Below are positions 18,898 through 27,501 of a DNA stretch of 64,000 nucleotides, piece by piece. Numbering within the stretch: the first letter of the stretch is position 1; the number at the start of each line of letters is the position of its first letter. The DNA is taken from contig CP139021.1 in the NCBI GenBank assembly GCA_034044135.1, forward strand, positions 1,503,635 to 1,567,634, given 5' to 3'. The translations under genes were made by a program, and so were the position numbers. The DNA is from Flammeovirgaceae bacterium SG7u.111. GTDB taxonomy: Bacteria; Bacteroidota; Bacteroidia; Cytophagales; Flammeovirgaceae. The notes beneath the pieces were generated by a model, which saw only the letters and a list, made by a program, of their open reading frames with translations, did not search any database and had not been told where the DNA came from.

Positions 18898-21399
18898 TTA
18901 TTGCTTAATCACCCTAATAACAGCTGATTTCCCCTTCTGATCAGCCAGTTTTATGATATAAACCCCAGAACTACCTGATAAAGAAAAATCAATAATATCG
19001 GTATTAACAAACTTTTCTGTCAGTACTATTCTTCCTTCCATATCCAAGACAACAACATCTATGTCTTGCAAACGAGTCCCCAGACTAATGGAAACATCAC
19101 CATCCGTTGGGTTGGGATAAATGGTCAGTTCATCTGAAATACTATTTTCCACAATTCCAACTACGGCAACAGGAACACATAAAGAAGTATCGACGCAACC
19201 ATTTTCTGTTACCACAACCGCATAGCTACCAATAAATTCTGGCGTGAATACCTTACTTGTTTCTCCGCTGATTGGCAAATAGTTCCTCCAACAGTCCAAC
19301 CATTGGTAAGCAGCCCCATTTGCCCCTGCCACTAGTGAATACTCGTCCATAGTTACCGATGTGTCAACCGCATTAACTATTAGGTTCAATGTCATTAGAG
19401 AGTCACAACCCATCGTATTGGTAAGGGCATATACAGGAGCATTAGTTGACTCAAAATAAGTCACGCCATCTACCCAAGTAAAAGGTCCACAATTCGACAC
19501 AGTATCTGCTTTTCGGGTGGGATGATTGATTCGTAAATCCAATGTAGCAACGGTTTCGCAACCTACAACATTTGTAAAAACATATCTTGGAGTATCAGTT
19601 GATTCGGTATAGGTAGTACCATCTATCCACGTATATGCATCACATGCTGATATTTCATCTTTAATGGTTGTTGAGAAGATGGAGAGATGAAGGTTGATAA
19701 CAGAATCACACCCATGCTGATTTGTAAGTGTGTGTGTTGGTGAATTGGTAGATTCAGAGTACGTGATACCATTTTGCCAAGTATAACTGTCACATGCTAC
19801 TACAGAATCAATTGTGGTTGAATTTAATATCGTCAAGTTCAACACATAGGTCAAACCACAACCATTCATATCAACTTCCGAATAAGCAATCGAATCATCA
19901 GACTGAGTATAAGTTTTCCCATTGATCCAAGTATAACTATCACAAATGGCAACAGTATCTCTTCTTACTATGTTGATAGGGCAAGACTCTAGCTTAAAAA
20001 CAAAAGTATCATTATATTTTTCAGCTTTAGCTTCCTCTCTCAAATAGCCTGTATTTGTATCAATAGTCCCTTCGAAATTCCCAGTAATAAAAACGCTTCC
20101 ATCTTGTCCTACCTCTATTGCCTGCCCTTCCTCCCATCTTTTACCACCTATATGTCTGACCCATGAAGTATTTCCAGATTTGTCCAGCTTTAATACATAC
20201 ACATCCCTGTAATCAATATAATCGCCAGCATTTAATTCATAATCACCAAAATAAGCTTTTTCCCAAAAGTCTCCTGCTAAATAAATATTGCCATTATGGT
20301 CAGTTACAACCGAGCTTCCATAATCAGAATTTAAACCACCAAATTGTTTTACCCATAAGAATTTCCCTGAATTGTCTAACTTTAAAACGAAAGCATCTGT
20401 TTCAGAACCAATATTGTAAGAAGCCAGTAATGAAACTGTAGAGTCTGGATCAAAATCAACGAGACCGGCAAACTCTCCAGCAACAACTATATTCCCCAAA
20501 TGGTCGGTGGCAATGGAATGCCCGTAATCATAGTGATTTCCACCAAAAGTATGTGTCCAACAAAATTCTCCCTGATTATTCAATTTCATAACAAAAATAT
20601 CATACCCTTTGGATGTAGCGAATTTAGCTTGGCCAATCTCAGGGTCGTTTTTGGATGTGCTATAATAATAACCAGCTATAAAAACATTTCCTAAAGAGTC
20701 AGTAGTGATGGACTCACTACTATCTTCACCACTACCCCCTTGCTGTTTTGCCCATAACACGTTTCCTGCAGAATCCATTTTTAGTGCAAAAATGTCGTAG
20801 TTATTATAATTTCCATATGTAGAAACTTTTCTATTAAAAAAATTGGGACTGCCTTTAAATCTTCCAGTAATCAATAGATCTACCGATGAAGTGAGTGTGA
20901 TTGCTGTAGAGATCACTATATCACTACCATTCAACTGTTTCAACCAACTTATATCTCCACTTGAATTCAGCTTTAGTACAAAAGAGTCTGCAAGTGCAGT
21001 TGCCGAAATAGTTATTGAGTCAAAATCAGCATCGCTTTGAAACTCTCCAACAACAAATACATTGCCCAATGAATCGGTAACAACATCATTTCCAATATCC
21101 TCTCCACCTCTCCCACCAAACCTTTTAGCCCATTGGAAACCTCCCTGTGCATCAAGTTTTACTATAAACCCATCACTAGCACCTTTTGATGATAATTCTG
21201 CTACATTTGGACCTGGATCAAAATCTGCTGTACCGCTAAATTTTCCCGTGATGTAAACATTATTAGACGGGTCAACAGAGATGGAACTTGGAATAATGCT
21301 TTCATCACAAGTCAGCATATTAGGCCATTCGACTTTTTGAGCGACCAAATTTACTTGTAGGAAAGTACTAATAATAAACAATATGATTTGTTTCTTCAT
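18898..21399 (-). CDS. SBBP-repeat beta-propeller protein with T9SS sorting domain (paralogue 2)
   Basis: 833 residues from the ATG at 21397-21399 (a GTG two codons earlier is less likely). Signal peptide ends QVNLVAQ. About eight to nine SBBP-type repeats (NNVYITGKFSGTADFDPGPN and relatives) run to about residue 470. Four repeats of the CDSYTWxNGxTYxEST...GCDS type follow, twice as many as in paralogue 1, then the same Ig-like module and a T9SS type A domain (LTIYPNPTDGDVSISLG ... GVYIIKLADQKGKSAVIRVI). The difference in repeat number points to recombination between repeats. Likely cell-surface adhesin or matrix protein; ligand unknown. Confidence 0.88.
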   Translation of the reverse strand: MKKQIILFIISTFLQVNLVAQKVEWPNMLTCDESIIPSSISVDPSNNVYITGKFSGTADFDPGPNVAELSSKGASDGFIVKLDAQGGFQWAKRFGGRGGEDIGNDVVTDSLGNVFVVGEFQSDADFDSITISATALADSFVLKLNSSGDISWLKQLNGSDIVISTAITLTSSVDLLITGRFKGSPNFFNRKVSTYGNYNNYDIFALKMDSAGNVLWAKQQGGSGEDSSESITTDSLGNVFIAGYYYSTSKNDPEIGQAKFATSKGYDIFVMKLNNQGEFCWTHTFGGNHYDYGHSIATDHLGNIVVAGEFAGLVDFDPDSTVSLLASYNIGSETDAFVLKLDNSGKFLWVKQFGGLNSDYGSSVVTDHNGNIYLAGDFWEKAYFGDYELNAGDYIDYRDVYVLKLDKSGNTSWVRHIGGKRWEEGQAIEVGQDGSVFITGNFEGTIDTNTGYLREEAKAEKYNDTFVFKLESCPINIVRRDTVAICDSYTWINGKTYTQSDDSIAYSEVDMNGCGLTYVLNLTILNSTTIDSVVACDSYTWQNGITYSESTNSPTHTLTNQHGCDSVINLHLSIFSTTIKDEISACDAYTWIDGTTYTESTDTPRYVFTNVVGCETVATLDLRINHPTRKADTVSNCGPFTWVDGVTYFESTNAPVYALTNTMGCDSLMTLNLIVNAVDTSVTMDEYSLVAGANGAAYQWLDCWRNYLPISGETSKVFTPEFIGSYAVVVTENGCVDTSLCVPVAVVGIVENSISDELTIYPNPTDGDVSISLGTRLQDIDVVVLDMEGRIVLTEKFVNTDIIDFSLSGSSGVYIIKLADQKGKSAVIRVIKQ

Positions 21400-21745
21400 C
21401 GCCACTAAAACATAAAATTATATTACCAAAATAAGTTTAAAAAATAACGTAAAATACAATGTTCAGAATATATTAGCTTTCTGATAAGTTCTAAGAAATC
21501 ACAATCTATACACTTATTGAAACTACATTTAAAGTTAACAACCAACTTTTTCATTGAACTTAACAAACCGCCTAAAAAACTTTAGCTAATCGACAATGCC
21601 TCCTAATTAAAAAGTTTACCTGAAGATCGTTTTTTGTAGGTATTTATTAGATTCAACCCCGACAAATAAATAAAAAGGAAGAGCAAAATTTCATTGCCCA
21701 ATAGTCGTGAATTATAGGGTAACTTTTGTGGTTTATTTCCATGGT
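21400..21745. other. Intergenic region without a recognisable gene
   Basis: 346 bp of AT-rich DNA between the start of T9SS paralogue 2 and the stop of the oxidoreductase gene. It should hold the promoter of the T9SS pair on the minus strand. I see no convincing hairpin, repeat or small frame. Confidence 0.5.
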
Positions 21746-22879
21746 TCACAACACAAACTCTTTCACCACTTCCTCCGCCAAACCAAACGACAAGGTCATG
21801 CCAGCTCCGCCTAGACCGTTTACCAGCAGTACATTGGGTTCGGGCTGGAGGATTAGCTCAGTTTTGCCATTGGGCAACTTAGGATAGATACCTTCCCAAC
21901 GTTGGGCTATTTTTAAGCCGTAGGTATGGTAGAATGTTTCCAAATAGGTAAGGATAGCCCGGTCTATTACCTCTTCGTTGAAAGGAAAGTGTTCGCTTCC
22001 ATTCTTATGTGAGTCGCCGATCACCAGCTCCCCTTGGAGGTTTTGTGCCAGCATTACGTGGATGCCGTATTTCTTTTGTTCAGGCCATTCCTTGTCTAGC
22101 CTTTTCCTCAGCTTTTTTACCGAAGGGCACTTTTCAAAGGCTTTGTAATGCCGAAAGGTAAGCCCTCCACAGAGCGTTGGCCCTAGCTCAAAACCTTGAA
22201 TAGGCACTGTCCGCATCATTTGCAGCTTGCATTTGGTTAAGCCAGCTTGTTTCAACTGTCCGGGGTACAAGGTTTCAAAGTCGGTTCCAGAGCAGATGAT
22301 AACTTTTTGGGCAGTAAATTTCTGGTCAAAAGTAGTCACTTCTGGTAGGTTGATCCCCGTTACTGTCCTTCCAAAAAGGAAATCTACATTCAATTCTTCG
22401 GCTAGGAAGTCGGCAACTCCTTGGATGGCTTCCCGTGGGTCAACGGTCATTTCTGTTCTGCTCATCAAGCCTCCTTTCAAATTGGATGGGTTTACATGTG
22501 CATACCGTTTTTTCATTTCTTTTCTCGAAAGCATTTCCACTTCGTAAGGAGCATCCTCCGCATAGTCTACAAACTCCTTCAGCACTTCTAGTTCGTCAGG
22601 GTGGTAGGCGAGTAAAAGCGAGCCATTTTTCTTATATCCTATTCCTTGTTCTTTCAGTATTTTCTTCCATATTTTCCTGCTTTTCAATGCCCTGTCCAGC
22701 ATTTTTCCTTTCTTCATCCCAATAGGCCAGACCAAACCAAAGTTTCTGACAGATGCCCCGAGGGCAAACTCGTTTCGCTCTATTACCAACACACGAAGTT
22801 TGTTTTTAGCAGCCTGATAAGCGTGTGCCAAGCCAACAATTCCTGCTCCTACTATTATTACATCATACTTTCTGCTCAT
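21746..22879 (-). CDS. FAD-dependent oxidoreductase of the DAO superfamily (TIGR03364-like)
   Basis: 377 residues, cytoplasmic. The dinucleotide-binding motif VIIVGAGIVGLAHAYQAAKN is at residues 7-26, ERNEFALGASVRNFGLVWPI gives the family's typical FAD loop, and GLGGAGMTLSFGLAEE near the end closes the FAD site. The ASVRNFGLVWPIG signature and length fit the TIGR03364 group, which is often linked to phosphonate or amino-compound breakdown; no such genes are adjacent, so substrate is unknown. Its last 55 codons are duplicated at 16501-16661. Confidence 0.85.
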   Translation of the reverse strand: MSRKYDVIIVGAGIVGLAHAYQAAKNKLRVLVIERNEFALGASVRNFGLVWPIGMKKGKMLDRALKSRKIWKKILKEQGIGYKKNGSLLLAYHPDELEVLKEFVDYAEDAPYEVEMLSRKEMKKRYAHVNPSNLKGGLMSRTEMTVDPREAIQGVADFLAEELNVDFLFGRTVTGINLPEVTTFDQKFTAQKVIICSGTDFETLYPGQLKQAGLTKCKLQMMRTVPIQGFELGPTLCGGLTFRHYKAFEKCPSVKKLRKRLDKEWPEQKKYGIHVMLAQNLQGELVIGDSHKNGSEHFPFNEEVIDRAILTYLETFYHTYGLKIAQRWEGIYPKLPNGKTELILQPEPNVLLVNGLGGAGMTLSFGLAEEVVKEFVL

Positions 22880-23084
22880 GCTACTTGTATAGTTTCAACA
22901 TGCCCTACAATCAAAAGCTCAAAGCAAGCACTTTCCCCCTAACAAATCGATTTATACATGTTACCTTTCATTGAATAATAGTTTATGAATTTGTCGCTTT
23001 TTTTTAAGTCCAACGGCTTCTTATTCACCTATCAGTACTTATCTTTAACCAAAGCCCAGTTTAAAACTTTCTAACTATTATCCG

Positions 23085-24263
23085 ATGACTATTCACAGAA
23101 CAATTACCCACTTCTTCGCCATCTTCTTGGCTGTTGCACTATTTTCTTGTTCCACCCCTAAAAAAGAACTTCCAATAAAGGTCGATACCGATCAGCTACT
23201 GAAAGAAGCAGAAGCCAACCTTTCGGCGCAAATCATCACCGTGACCGACTCCTTTTGCGAACGTTCGGCAGGCAGCCCCAACGACTTTTACTCAGAAGGA
23301 GATTACTGGTGGCCAGATCCTGAAAACCCGGACAGTGCCTACATCCGCCGAGATGGCATGACCAACCCCGAAAACTTCACCCTTCACCGAGAATGGATGG
23401 TGCGCTTTAGCAAAATTGCGGGCTCGCTGGCTTCGGCTTATGTGATTACGGGAGATGAAAAATACCTCAATGCACTCATTCCTCATTTGGAGGCCTGGTT
23501 TATGAACCCAACAACTAAAATGAAGGCCAACCTGATGTTTGGACAGGCCATAAAAGGCAGGGTTACGGGCAGGGGAATTGGCATAATAGATACCATTCAT
23601 CTGATAGAAGTAGCCAAAGCGGTGCAGTTGCTCCAGCGCAGTGAGCTGGGGAAAACTACCGACCTGAGCGGGGTAGTAAAATGGTTTGAGGAATACCTCC
23701 AGTGGATGACCACGCACGAATACGGGCTTGCCGAAAGGGACAATGGCAACAACCACAGCAGTACTTGGGCACTGCAAGTAGCCGCATTTGCCGACCTTAC
23801 GCAAAATGAAGAACTAAAGGAGTATACCCGAGAAATGTACAAAACGATGCTGCTCCCCCAGCAGATGAATAGCTTGGGAGGTTTCCCCCTTGAGCTCAAG
23901 CGCACCAAGCCTTACAACTACTCGCTTTTCAACCTCGATGCGCTGGCTACCACCTGTTTCATCCTTTCCACGCCCGAAGAAAACCTGTTTGAATACAGTA
24001 CGCCTGACGGACGAAGCTTGGCTTTGGGCATGGAATTTATGTACCCTTTCATTGCCGACAAATCGGGGTGGACTTACGAGCCAGATGTGCTCTACTGGGA
24101 CGAGTGGCCGGTAAAACACCCGAGCTTGCTCTTTGCCGGAATCAAGCTCGGCAAGCCCTCGTACCTCGCCTTGTTCGATCAATTAACCTTTGAAACCAAC
24201 ACATTCGAGGTGCTGCGTAACATGCCCGTGAGGTATCCGCTAATTTGGGTGGCGGAGAAATAA
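23085..24263 (+). CDS. Alginate-lyase-superfamily lipoprotein (PL5/PL38-like)
   Basis: 392 residues. A lipobox LFSC (cysteine about residue 22) makes it a lipoprotein. The alpha/alpha toroid of the alginate-lyase Pfam family is shown by GDYWWPDPENPDSAYIRRDG (about 69-88), GQAIKGRVTGRGIGIIDTIH, AERDNGNNHSSTWALQVAAF with the active-site NNH (about 222-224) and a conserved YNYSLFNLDA. It would cleave a uronic-acid polymer by beta-elimination. Alginate, glucuronan and related substrates are not distinguished by the sequence. It stands alone, followed by a MITE-like element. Confidence 0.8.
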   Translation: MTIHRTITHFFAIFLAVALFSCSTPKKELPIKVDTDQLLKEAEANLSAQIITVTDSFCERSAGSPNDFYSEGDYWWPDPENPDSAYIRRDGMTNPENFTLHREWMVRFSKIAGSLASAYVITGDEKYLNALIPHLEAWFMNPTTKMKANLMFGQAIKGRVTGRGIGIIDTIHLIEVAKAVQLLQRSELGKTTDLSGVVKWFEEYLQWMTTHEYGLAERDNGNNHSSTWALQVAAFADLTQNEELKEYTREMYKTMLLPQQMNSLGGFPLELKRTKPYNYSLFNLDALATTCFILSTPEENLFEYSTPDGRSLALGMEFMYPFIADKSGWTYEPDVLYWDEWPVKHPSLLFAGIKLGKPSYLALFDQLTFETNTFEVLRNMPVRYPLIWVAEK

Positions 24264-24270
24264 ACACCTT

Positions 24271-24462
24271 AGAAGCTGTTTTGAAATGTATCTTCAAAAT
24301 TCTTATGTGCTTCTTTTGGCGCATAATTTCGACTAGCCGTCCGCGATAAAATCTCCGCAGATAGCTCCGCTCCACGGCGGCCACTATCTTTGTCGATTTT
24401 GCCTTATTCTGCATCCAAAATAAGCGATAACAATTTTTAAATATAATTCCCAAACAGCTTCT
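24271..24462. mobile_element. Probable MITE (non-coding inverted-repeat element)
   Basis: A 192-bp stretch bounded by inverted repeats AGAAGCTGTTT (24271-24281) and AAACAGCTTCT (24452-24462). The inside has further short inverted segments around 24345-24385 (CTCCGC/GCGGAG-like) and is open in more than one frame without looking like a protein. It sits between two convergent genes. No transposase is inside, and no clear target duplication is visible. I expect more copies in the genome. Confidence 0.55.
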
Positions 24463-24484
24463 TAGAGGCGAACTGATTACGACT

Positions 24485-25594
24485 CTACTTTTTAATTCCG
24501 AAAAAGCGCTGGACTTTGGTAATGGTAATGGCATGCTCTTCCGTCCCAGTATTTCCTATCAAGAATGCCAAAGGCTGCATCCTTGGGATAGATTCGCAGG
24601 CTATTTTGATCATCCCTATCACGGGGATGACGATGAACATGCCTGGCAAGCCCCAAATTACCCCACCTAGCAATACGCCCAATATGATGAAAAATGGGTT
24701 GATATTGGTTTGTCCACCTACTATATTGGGGGTAAGTATATTGTTTTCGGTAAACTGGATAATGATAAACTGGATTACTACGCCCAAAGCATATTTTGGA
24801 GAATCGGTTGTGAGCAAAGCAACTAGGAGGGGTACGGAGTAGCCCAAGATAGTCCCAAAGTAAGGGATGAAATTGAGGATGGCAGCTATTACGCCCAGTA
24901 AAACAGCGTACTTTAGTCCCACTATCATGAAGCCCACCGAATTGAGGATGCAAAGGATACAAACCACTAGGAATACACCCGACATGTATTTTTTGGTGAT
25001 AGAAGAAACTTTGGTGATGGTGTCTTCGGCAAGAAGGTGTTGTGTATCGGGGACAAGCTGTAAAATAAATGCACTGAATTTATCGCGGTAATATAAAAAG
25101 AAGAATACATACACCGGCATGATAAAAAAAGTAAAAAGTGTATTGGTTGTGGCCGCCAGCATCACTGCAATATTAGCAGAGCTTTGCTCAAAAAAACGTG
25201 TCAGCACTTCTTCATAAAGCTCTTCTGGAGGGGCTGTTATGCCAAACATACTTTCTACCGAAGTTATGATCATTTCTATATTGCTGTAGGCTTGGGTCTT
25301 GAGCGTGGGCAGGTCTCCCAAAAAGACCAACATCTGCCTATAAATAAAGAATAGTACGCCATACACCACCAGCAATCCAATAATAATAGTGAGGATATTT
25401 GCCAAAATGCGGGGCACTTTGCGCTTTTCAAAAAAACGGGCTAGCGGATATAACAAAAAAGCAAACAAAATCGCCAAACAGATGGGGTAAAGAAAGTTGC
25501 GGAAAGTAGTGAGGAAAAAATACAATAATATCCAAAACAACAGCGCAATGGTCGCTTTGGTCATAATAGGCATAGGCAAGTTTTTTGAAGACAT
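24485..25594 (-). CDS. AI-2E family transporter (YdiK/PerM/TqsA type)
   Basis: 369 residues with about eight hydrophobic spans: paired spans at 12-75, a soluble helical segment (about 85-145), then spans from 145 on, including the conserved GVIAAILNFIPYFGTILGYS (about 232-251) and the late LGGVIWGLPGMFIVIPVIGM. This is the AI-2E family, named for autoinducer-2 export but containing many exporters and antiporters with other substrates. The inner-membrane location is secure, the substrate is not. It converges on the MITE and alginate-lyase gene. Confidence 0.88.
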   Translation of the reverse strand: MSSKNLPMPIMTKATIALLFWILLYFFLTTFRNFLYPICLAILFAFLLYPLARFFEKRKVPRILANILTIIIGLLVVYGVLFFIYRQMLVFLGDLPTLKTQAYSNIEMIITSVESMFGITAPPEELYEEVLTRFFEQSSANIAVMLAATTNTLFTFFIMPVYVFFFLYYRDKFSAFILQLVPDTQHLLAEDTITKVSSITKKYMSGVFLVVCILCILNSVGFMIVGLKYAVLLGVIAAILNFIPYFGTILGYSVPLLVALLTTDSPKYALGVVIQFIIIQFTENNILTPNIVGGQTNINPFFIILGVLLGGVIWGLPGMFIVIPVIGMIKIACESIPRMQPLAFLIGNTGTEEHAITITKVQRFFGIKK

Positions 25595-25632
25595 TTTCTT
25601 AGTTTTTCCTTTAGTAATAGTTGTCCAGTTAG

Positions 25633-25749
25633 AGCATATTTAAATGTTAAGCTTTCAGGCAAAAACGATCAGGTTGAGATTCAATAATCGGACAAGTTCA
25701 CCGTGGTCGTTTGTAGCAAAATAAGTAAAATTTAAACATGCTATTAATA
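25633..25749. repeat. Inverted-repeat element A
   Basis: AGCATATTTAAATGTTA (from 25633) is repeated in inverted form as TAAAATTTAAACATGCT (to about 25742), two mismatches in 17, with about 75 bp between. The arms are related to the 19-bp arms at 31943-31999. It lies in the 321-bp gap upstream of the AI-2E gene; the remainder of that gap (to 25915) shows nothing else I can name. Confidence 0.5.
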
Positions 25750-25915
25750 CCCTTTTTGGCGGTTAAATGCATAAGCTACCGCTGGCCGAAGATAAATATA
25801 AACTAGTTAGAATAGGACTTACTTAACAGCTATTATTCTACTCCAATACCGATTGCCTACATGTAGGATTAGAATTCCTAATGGAGGGGGAATAATGGGG
25901 CATTACTTTAGAAAA

Positions 25916-27391
25916 CTAGTCTAGCGATATTTCCTTCACTGTGGGCGTGAGCACTTTTTCCCAATATTCCAAAAACTCCTCATCCGAAATGTCTGCTGCT
26001 AGCCCTCGCTTATTCTTCATTTGTATTGGAAAAAATTCTTTGGCATGCTGTTGGGCAAATTCAATTTCTTTGGGTGCTTCTGGGTATTTTCCCTTATCCG
26101 ATTCTTCTAACCAAATATCTAGCTGGGCCCGCATTTCCACCATTTTTTCAGCGTATGCACTGTCCTCGGCAAGGTTGTTCAATTCCCAAGGGTCATTTTG
26201 TATATCGTAAAGCTCCTCGTAAGGTTTTGTTTCTGCCATAAACTTGGCTTGGTCTGGTGTAAGCTCCCCCCGCTTGTGCAGCACTTGCATGAGCGTGAGC
26301 ACGGGGTATGCATGCTTTTTATAAAAATTGAATTGCGTATAAGGCTTTTCGGGGTAGAAATTTCGGATGTACTTGAACTGGTTGGAGCGCACTGCCCTAA
26401 TCCTATCTACAGTTTCATCTCGCCTATCTCTACCAGAAAATACATATTTCCTTGGCTGTGCATTTTCACCCAAAAATGGTTTGCCTTGCATGTAATCTGG
26501 AACGGCGATCCCTGCCAAGTTCAAAGCCGTAGCGGCAAGGTCGAGGTTGCTGGTTACGTTTGGCTCTACAGTTCCCGCCTTCGCTTTGTCGGGGAAGCGA
26601 ATCATTAGTGGAGTTTGAATACCGCCATCATACATAAATTGCTTTGCCCGCACATGTGGCCTGCCTTGGTCGCCAAAGAAAAACACAATGGTATTTTCAG
26701 CAAGCCCATCCTCTTCTAGTTTTTGCAGTACTTTCCCAACTTCTACATCTAGCAATTGGATAAATTCCAAATACAGCGCCCAATCTTGGCGGCTCACGGG
26801 GTGGTCAGGATAATAAGGCGGTACTTTTACTTTTGCCGGATCTACTGGGTGCGTGGGGTCTCGCTTAAAATCTCGGTGGGGGTAATGGATTTGGATTTGG
26901 GCAAAAAAGGGCTGTCCTTCAGTGCGTTGGTTCCAGTTAGTCCCATCAAAAAGGCTATCGGCAAAGAAGTTATAATCTTCTTTGCCAGGCTTGTCCCAAT
27001 TTTCAAAGCTTGCATTGCAGGTAAAATAACCAGCTTCCCTAAAATGGTGCGTAACGGGTGCTACATGTCCCGGCAAGGGGCTTCTGAACTGCGTACGGTG
27101 CTGGTGGCTATTGATACTTTGGGGGTACATCCCCGTAATCAGCGTAGACCTGCTGGGCGAACAAACTGCCGAAACCGTGAAGAAGTTTGTATATTTTTGG
27201 CTCTCTGCAGCCAAGCCATCCAGATTCGGCGTATGCACCAATTCCTCGCCGTAGCAGCCCAAGTCAGTACCAAGGTCATCGGCAACTATCCACAAGATAT
27301 TTGGGCGATTATCTGCTTTTTCATTGGGCTGGCAAGCCACAAAAAGCGATATCAAAAGAAGGTTAAAAGTTAATGTGATCATTCGTTTCAT
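25916..27391 (-). CDS. Sulfatase, S1 family (heparan N-sulfatase-like), lipoprotein
   Basis: 491 residues. Lipobox LFVAC (cysteine residue 20). The metal-site start NILWIVADDLGTDLGCYG is followed by CSPSRSTLITG (residue 77 onward), the C-x-P-x-R signature in which cysteine is converted to formylglycine. VFFFGDQGRPHVRAKQFMYD (about 245-264) gives the remaining metal and substrate residues, and a C-terminal PYEELYDIQNDPWELNNLA is typical of the family. The pattern GDQGRPH resembles the N-sulfoglucosamine sulfohydrolase branch. It needs a formylglycine-generating enzyme, not seen in this window. Likely desulfates marine or host polysaccharide. Confidence 0.88.
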   Translation of the reverse strand: MKRMITLTFNLLLISLFVACQPNEKADNRPNILWIVADDLGTDLGCYGEELVHTPNLDGLAAESQKYTNFFTVSAVCSPSRSTLITGMYPQSINSHQHRTQFRSPLPGHVAPVTHHFREAGYFTCNASFENWDKPGKEDYNFFADSLFDGTNWNQRTEGQPFFAQIQIHYPHRDFKRDPTHPVDPAKVKVPPYYPDHPVSRQDWALYLEFIQLLDVEVGKVLQKLEEDGLAENTIVFFFGDQGRPHVRAKQFMYDGGIQTPLMIRFPDKAKAGTVEPNVTSNLDLAATALNLAGIAVPDYMQGKPFLGENAQPRKYVFSGRDRRDETVDRIRAVRSNQFKYIRNFYPEKPYTQFNFYKKHAYPVLTLMQVLHKRGELTPDQAKFMAETKPYEELYDIQNDPWELNNLAEDSAYAEKMVEMRAQLDIWLEESDKGKYPEAPKEIEFAQQHAKEFFPIQMKNKRGLAADISDEEFLEYWEKVLTPTVKEISLD

Positions 27392-27501
27392 CTGAAAAAA
27401 AGCAGGTTTGATTGGTAGCTCAAACTAGCAAATAAATCTGGTAGAGCCAAGGTATGCCTTGCCTAGTTTTTTAGGTACGAATTGTTAAACCTCTATAGGC
27501 A

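Noticed and set aside
16501-21745. T9SS gene pair as an integrative element with the duplicated oxidoreductase tail as attachment sites
   Set aside because: No integrase or recombinase is present, and the two copies differ at about 10 percent of bases mainly at synonymous sites, which does not fit a recent site duplication.
24142-24534. A 130-codon minus frame running across the alginate-lyase gene end, the MITE and the AI-2E gene end
   Set aside because: It overlaps three better features and its residues change character in each; it is a chance frame through the inverted-repeat element.
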